From Spirometra erinaceieuropaei (lineage: Eukaryota; Platyhelminthes; Cestoda; Diphyllobothriidea; Diphyllobothriidae), in the NCBI GenBank assembly GCA_902702965.1, contig CACRXP010000066.1, forward strand, positions 1,119,727 to 1,183,726: DNA of 64,000 nucleotides. Direction: 5' to 3'. Positions 59,995-64,000 of this stretch are shown in pieces; positions within the stretch are counted from its first letter, which is position 1; every line of letters begins with the position of its first letter. The notes under the pieces are model-generated. The model was not told where the DNA came from. It worked only from the letters and a program-made list of their open reading frames with translations, and searched no databases. A program made the translations under genes and the position numbers.

Positions 59995-60932
59995 TGGCCG
60001 AAATTCTGAAATTCCTTTTGGATAAGGAAGGATTACTTACACGGCATTGTAAAACTTATGATTATGCGGATAATCTTACAGTATTTTGAGTTTGCTAGGA
60101 TCTCACCTTTTGAATGAATTTCTGCTCAACATCCTGCAGAAACCACCCTGGATAAAAATGACTACTTAACTGGCATGCATGTTTCACATTGATTTTCGGT
60201 GGTCTTATAAATTTAAATATATTTAGTAGAACAAAGGCGCACAGATATGCATTCTTTTGCCCATTTGGCAAAACATCGCGTTTTTGTACATTGTATGCCC
60301 TAAGAAAGTGTATCTTTAGGTTTAGCGAAAGTTTCTCGATTCTCGAAAAATCTTCAGCCCTTGCGTTTGGATTAAGCGATTTCAGGATACAAAGTGCATG
60401 CCTTCCGCGTAAGGCAAATCATTAAGTGCTCTACGTATTTAAGAAGATACAATAAAGAGTTTAAAAAATTTTGCAATGGATGCGGTCTATGTTGAACATT
60501 TCATGACGAGCAGTGGTAAACGAACAGGTAGGATGCAGTAGGAATGGAAATGGAACGGTCTTTAAAATCCCATAAGTAGAAAATTTTCAGGACCTAAATA
60601 GACACATTCTTAGGGCATCCAATGTAAAGAAAACGTAATTTTCTAACAACTGAGCTAGAGAAAGCATATTTTCAGCCTCCTTTTTCTATAAAATATATTC
60701 TACACCACCGAAAAACAGTGTGAAGCATGCATGCCACTTAAGTAGTCATTTTTACTGAGTGTGGTTTTCGTGGCAGGTCGGAAACATGTGTTCGAAATTC
60801 CGAAATCCCGGCTAGCCCAATATACTGCAGGATTATGCAGCATTATAATCAGTTTTACACCCCCGGGTAAGTAATCCTTTCTCGTCGAGAAAGCACTTCC
60901 GAATTTCGGTTCAAATTTCATGTGATCGGTCA
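59995..60932. mobile_element. Family A fold-back element, full copy
   Basis: The left TIR ('ggccgaaattctgaaattcc', 'aaggaaggattactta') mirrors the right TIR ('ggtaagtaatcctttctcgt', 'acttccgaatttcggttcaa'). The interior 'ataaatttaaatatatttag' matches the 4.8 and 50.9 kb copies. Size about 0.94 kb; no transposase. Confidence 0.6.
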
Positions 60933-61351
60933 TAACTTGTTAGCTGACAACCTGACGCTGAAAATACCCCTAAGTACTAATAGTCGTGCCTTAGAAGTTT
61001 GCCAATTAACTTCCTAGAGCTGTCTCAGCTAAGTCTGAGAATCAGTACTTTATAGCACCATGGTTTGCTTGTGATATGCGACTGGCGAAATGCAGTCTGG
61101 TAGTATAAAATGCTAGGTTTTCTTTACCACTGATCTTTCGCAAAGCTATGGATGCCTCAATTTTTTATTGACTTAACAATCAGGGTAGACTAAACTCACG
61201 TCTGTTTCATTAAAAACAAGCACCAAAGCAAGTGGGCATTTTGTTGAGCACGGAGACAGTGGCGTCGCTGTAAGCTAGCGAATAGCGAGTTCCACTTTGC
61301 ATTTGTTCGACGATAGTTAAATTACTTCATTCATAAGACAGATATGCTGCC
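60933..61351. other. Unassigned spacer
   Basis: Nothing recognised between two family A elements. Confidence 0.4.
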
Positions 61352-62690
61352 TCATGAATTGTTGACTGGAAGTTCGATATTTGTTTTCAGTTCAAAAAAT
61401 TGGTATTGAAAGTAAGGTTACCATGTCAATTGTCCTGTCACATAATGGCAAGATATTCCAGTCACGCCCTGATGCCGACTTTTGAAAGGGTTTTTAATGA
61501 AATTTTCAGCATAATCGAAGTCAGCATAAATGACTACTTAAAAGCTTTCATTTCCCCTAGATAATCGATGTCCGTATATGTTTAGGTATGTTTAACAGAA
61601 AAAGGGCAGGAGCGTGATCTTTATTTTATTCTTTTGGTAGCAAATTACGTCTTATTCAGTTACGTGCAGAAAGAAGGAATGATTTTCGGTCTTAAATAAC
61701 GTTTTAGATTCCTAAACATTTCTAAATCCCGCTTGTATTTACACTTCCACTCCGGGTTACAAAACTACAAGCTGTATACTGTTCGTGCAAGGAAAAGCAC
61801 ACAGTTCCATTGGTTATTAAAAAGAAGTCATGTAAAAATGCTGAAATTGTAAAATGGGTATGGGTTAAGTGGTACACTTCATAAATATCATTAATAAATA
61901 TGCTGGTGCAATCATTTATGATTGAACATTTTACGGTCCTAAAAATCTCAAAATTAATGTCTACGTCCGGATGATAATAATTTCCTCAAGTATAAAATTC
62001 GAATTAGACATGACCTGCTTTCAAATATACGAGAGGAAGGTTATTTTGTACGTAGTTTCTACGATAAATATTTTACATGTTAACAACAAATCACAGTCAG
62101 GGGAAACTAGTGGAGTTAGATTACCAGGGTAATTGCAGATTGATCACGTGATCTAGCTGCTTGCATAGGTCTGGTTTCTCTCTCCGTATGTAAGCTGCTT
62201 CCAAATAATGCAAGGTTCTATTTGTATGCGCTCGTACAAGTACTCAAAAAGATGCTTTAGGTTCGACAACATGAACGCTATTTAACAGGTGTTTCGTTCT
62301 AGACGAACGGGGGTTTTGTTTTCCTGTTTGAAAAGCTAATTAGGCAAATGCTTAGGGGCCGTGGTTGCCAATTGTCTTTGCGTTCGCCTAATGTACTTGC
62401 ATCATGTGATCAATCTGTAATTGCCCTGGTAATAAATATTTGAATTTCTATCGGCATCGAAGATCGATCTAAATTCCATACTACCTCAGCAGCCATTGTC
62501 ATGGAATATATTTTGGGCAGGCGACCGATAAAAGCCCTCTTAAAAGCCAACATTCTGACGTGACCGGAATATTTCGGCCTTATGTGACACGATAATTAAT
62601 ATGAAACCTCGAATTAGGTAATATTTTCGAGGTGTAAACGCATTTCAGAATTTCGGTAGACTTTTTATGACATGGCTTATCTAGTGCATG
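61352..62690. mobile_element. Family A fold-back element carrying a nested MITE
   Basis: The left side includes 'catgaattgttgactggaag' and 'gatgccgacttttgaaaggg'. The right side includes 'ggcaggcgaccgataaaag', 'gtaaacgcatttcagaattt' and 'cggtagactttttatgacat'. Without the insert at 62121-62432 it is about 1.0 kb, the family size. Confidence 0.55.
62121..62432. mobile_element. MITE with 32-bp terminal inverted repeats
   Basis: The 312-bp element starts 'ttaccagggtaattgcagat' (TIR 62121-62152) and ends with its inverse 'atctgtaattgccctggtaa' (TIR 62401-62432); 29 of 32 positions match. No coding capacity, so non-autonomous. A target-site duplication is not clear (possibly just TA or an A/T extension). 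Single copy in this window. Confidence 0.75.
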
Positions 62691-63042
62691 TTTGAATTGC
62701 TTTTTCGTATTTAGGTTAACAACCAATAAAAGACGGGTAGATTCTTGAAACTGAATTGCTGCTTTAGGCACAGAGTGGAATTTTTAACAGCAACAGTCAA
62801 AATACTCCGTTAAATATTTAGAGACTGAGGTACCCTTGTTAACGGAAACTTTAAAAAGCTCCTAGCTGCAAACGGTTATGAGTATTTATGCAATGCAAGA
62901 ACATCCTTTGCTTTTGCACAGTTCTGTGCGCCTCAAGAAATTGAAGTTTTAGAACGGAAATTGACTAAGCTGAGGCCAACAGACGCAGAATGCTAAAATT
63001 TGTTCAACAGCCTCCAGCCTAAGTAGCTAACAGAGCAGCAAC
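62691..63042. other. Unassigned spacer
   Basis: Nothing recognised. Confidence 0.4.
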
Positions 63043-64000
63043 TTGAAGAAGGAGGCACGATCGCCGGGACAAGAGATTATTAGCCTGACGTTTCGGATTC
63101 CTACTCGAATCCATCATCAGAGACAAAAGAGCAGAAACGGGTGGTTGTTGCACAAGGGGCTGCGGTATTTATAGGATGCAGCATCCATGCTACCGCATAC
63201 CTATGAACGTTCCCGGCTTCCCCTTTCATCCGGGATTGTCACACTTGGTGTGATCATTGCTTGATGGCCGACATTCGAGTCGATAATTACTGCAATTTCA
63301 TCACGTGCGTAGGATGTTGGCGTGATGATTGCTCGACCATCTGACGCGTTGACCCGGGTGTTGGGAAGAGTGTTCACCAGTGCGCTCCCCGCGTGGCCAA
63401 TTACTCCGCCTAGACGAAGTCTCAGCACGCTGTATTGAATGGGAAGATCGTTGCACTTGTTGATGAACTGGGGGCCAGGAAAACATGATTCCAGTAGCTC
63501 CCGGCTCACTCGGTTGTCACCTCTTGCGAGAATTTCGGCCTCATCGAATTTAAATGTGTGGCCGGGTCTCGTCGAATGAGCCGCAACTTGAGAGCTGGCG
63601 TCATTTCTGCGCACCGCTGCCGCGTGTTCGGCCATTCTCGTTCGGAGCTGTCTTCCGGTTTCTCCGACGTAGTTGCTTTGTCCGCAACTGCATCAGATCC
63701 GATAAACGACTCCAGACGTTTCTAGCCGTGGCAGTGGGTCTTTCGGTTTCATGATCAGACGCCTGATGGTTGCCTCCGGTCTGTGTGCCACTCCAACCCC
63801 AAGTGGTGCGAGAAGGCGGCCGACAGCTTCCGAAACGTTCTTGACATACGGGTGATACAGCATGAAACGTGTTTAAATGCTGCAGATGCCGAACCAGTCG
63901 ATTTCATTGCGGCCCTGAAAGCTATGCTTGTGAGAATTGAAAGATCCGACGACAAGAAACACTCCGTCCATTAAAGTGTCACCCCCATCCTGATGCAACA
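63043..64000 (-). mobile_element. Penelope-like element, 3' part, best preserved copy (runs off window)
   Basis: On - from 64000: 'LYHPYVKNVSEAVGRLLAP', then 'GVGVAHRPEATIRRLIMK', then 'SGVVYRI', a TGA stop (63693-63695), and 'CSCGQSNYVGETGRQLRTR'. The 144-codon frame 63635-63201 follows, with 'MAEHAAAVRRNDASSQVAAH' and 'SRELLESCFPGPQFINK'. This is the linker and GIY-YIG nuclease. The 3' non-coding end carries an intact hammerhead core (63080-63127). The RT lies beyond the window. Only one nonsense change was seen here, so it is relatively young. Confidence 0.8.
63080..63127 (-). ncRNA. Type I hammerhead ribozyme, intact core
   Basis: On - CUGAUGA is at 63120-63114. Stem II GGAUUC/GAAUCC has a 6-nt loop. 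Then come GAAA (63094-63091) and CGUC (63090-63087), with predicted cleavage after C at 63087. Stem I GUCU/AGGC is extended by outer U-A pairs. Stem III is minimal with self-complementary ACGU, as in PLE hammerheads thought to act as dimers. It sits just after the GIY-YIG frame in the element's terminal repeat. Confidence 0.75.

Overview
The window is eukaryotic and repeat-dominated, with scarce, intron-split coding sequence. The organism is most likely a parasitic flatworm, probably a diphyllobothriid-type tapeworm (inference). The reasons are a non-LTR retrotransposon with a C-terminal C2H2 zinc-finger array, many Penelope-like elements (PLEs) with GIY-YIG endonucleases, hammerhead ribozymes in the PLE ends, and degenerate TTAGGG-type arrays. 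No prokaryotic operons, rRNA, functional tRNA or CRISPR array were seen.

One host gene is well supported. It encodes a Golgi type II glycosyltransferase of family GT14 (core-2/I-branching beta-1,6-N-acetylglucosaminyltransferase, GCNT-like) on the + strand. Exon 1 is 28792-29538 and exon 2 is 39760-40257, joined in phase 0 across a 10.2 kb intron; the predicted protein is 414 residues. A decayed copy of the start of exon 2 lies 4.7 kb downstream (44928-45101), with the putative catalytic Glu changed to Gly and a premature stop.

Nearly everything else recognisable is mobile DNA. 1-12.5 kb: SINE copies, a fold-back element and three PLE remnants. 17-20.6 kb: two more PLEs. 20.6-22.8 kb: a decayed LINE interrupted by an inverted-repeat-bounded TTAGGG-like array. 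23.3-25.7 kb and 30.4-33.6 kb: two inverted copies of a composite repeat (unknown sequence R2 joined to a LINE 3' part) that flank GT14 exon 1. The GT14 intron also holds a solo hammerhead ribozyme, an inverted SINE pair, a 1.9 kb PLE, microsatellites and another PLE relic. 41-45 kb: two telomere-like arrays of opposite strand and a further PLE. 46.6-53.0 kb: almost featureless AT-rich DNA. 53.0-58.5 kb: a GC-rich, nearly full-length but disabled LINE on the - strand. 59-64 kb: inverted PLE ends, two fold-back elements (one with a nested MITE), and a PLE end running off the window.

The most notable signal is the set of type I hammerhead ribozymes in PLE ends. Three have an intact core (12412-12460 +, 32377-32424 -, 63080-63127 -); others are relics, one with a compensated stem II. 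All homology and family assignments were made by eye from translations and sequence comparison inside the window; repeat boundaries are approximate.
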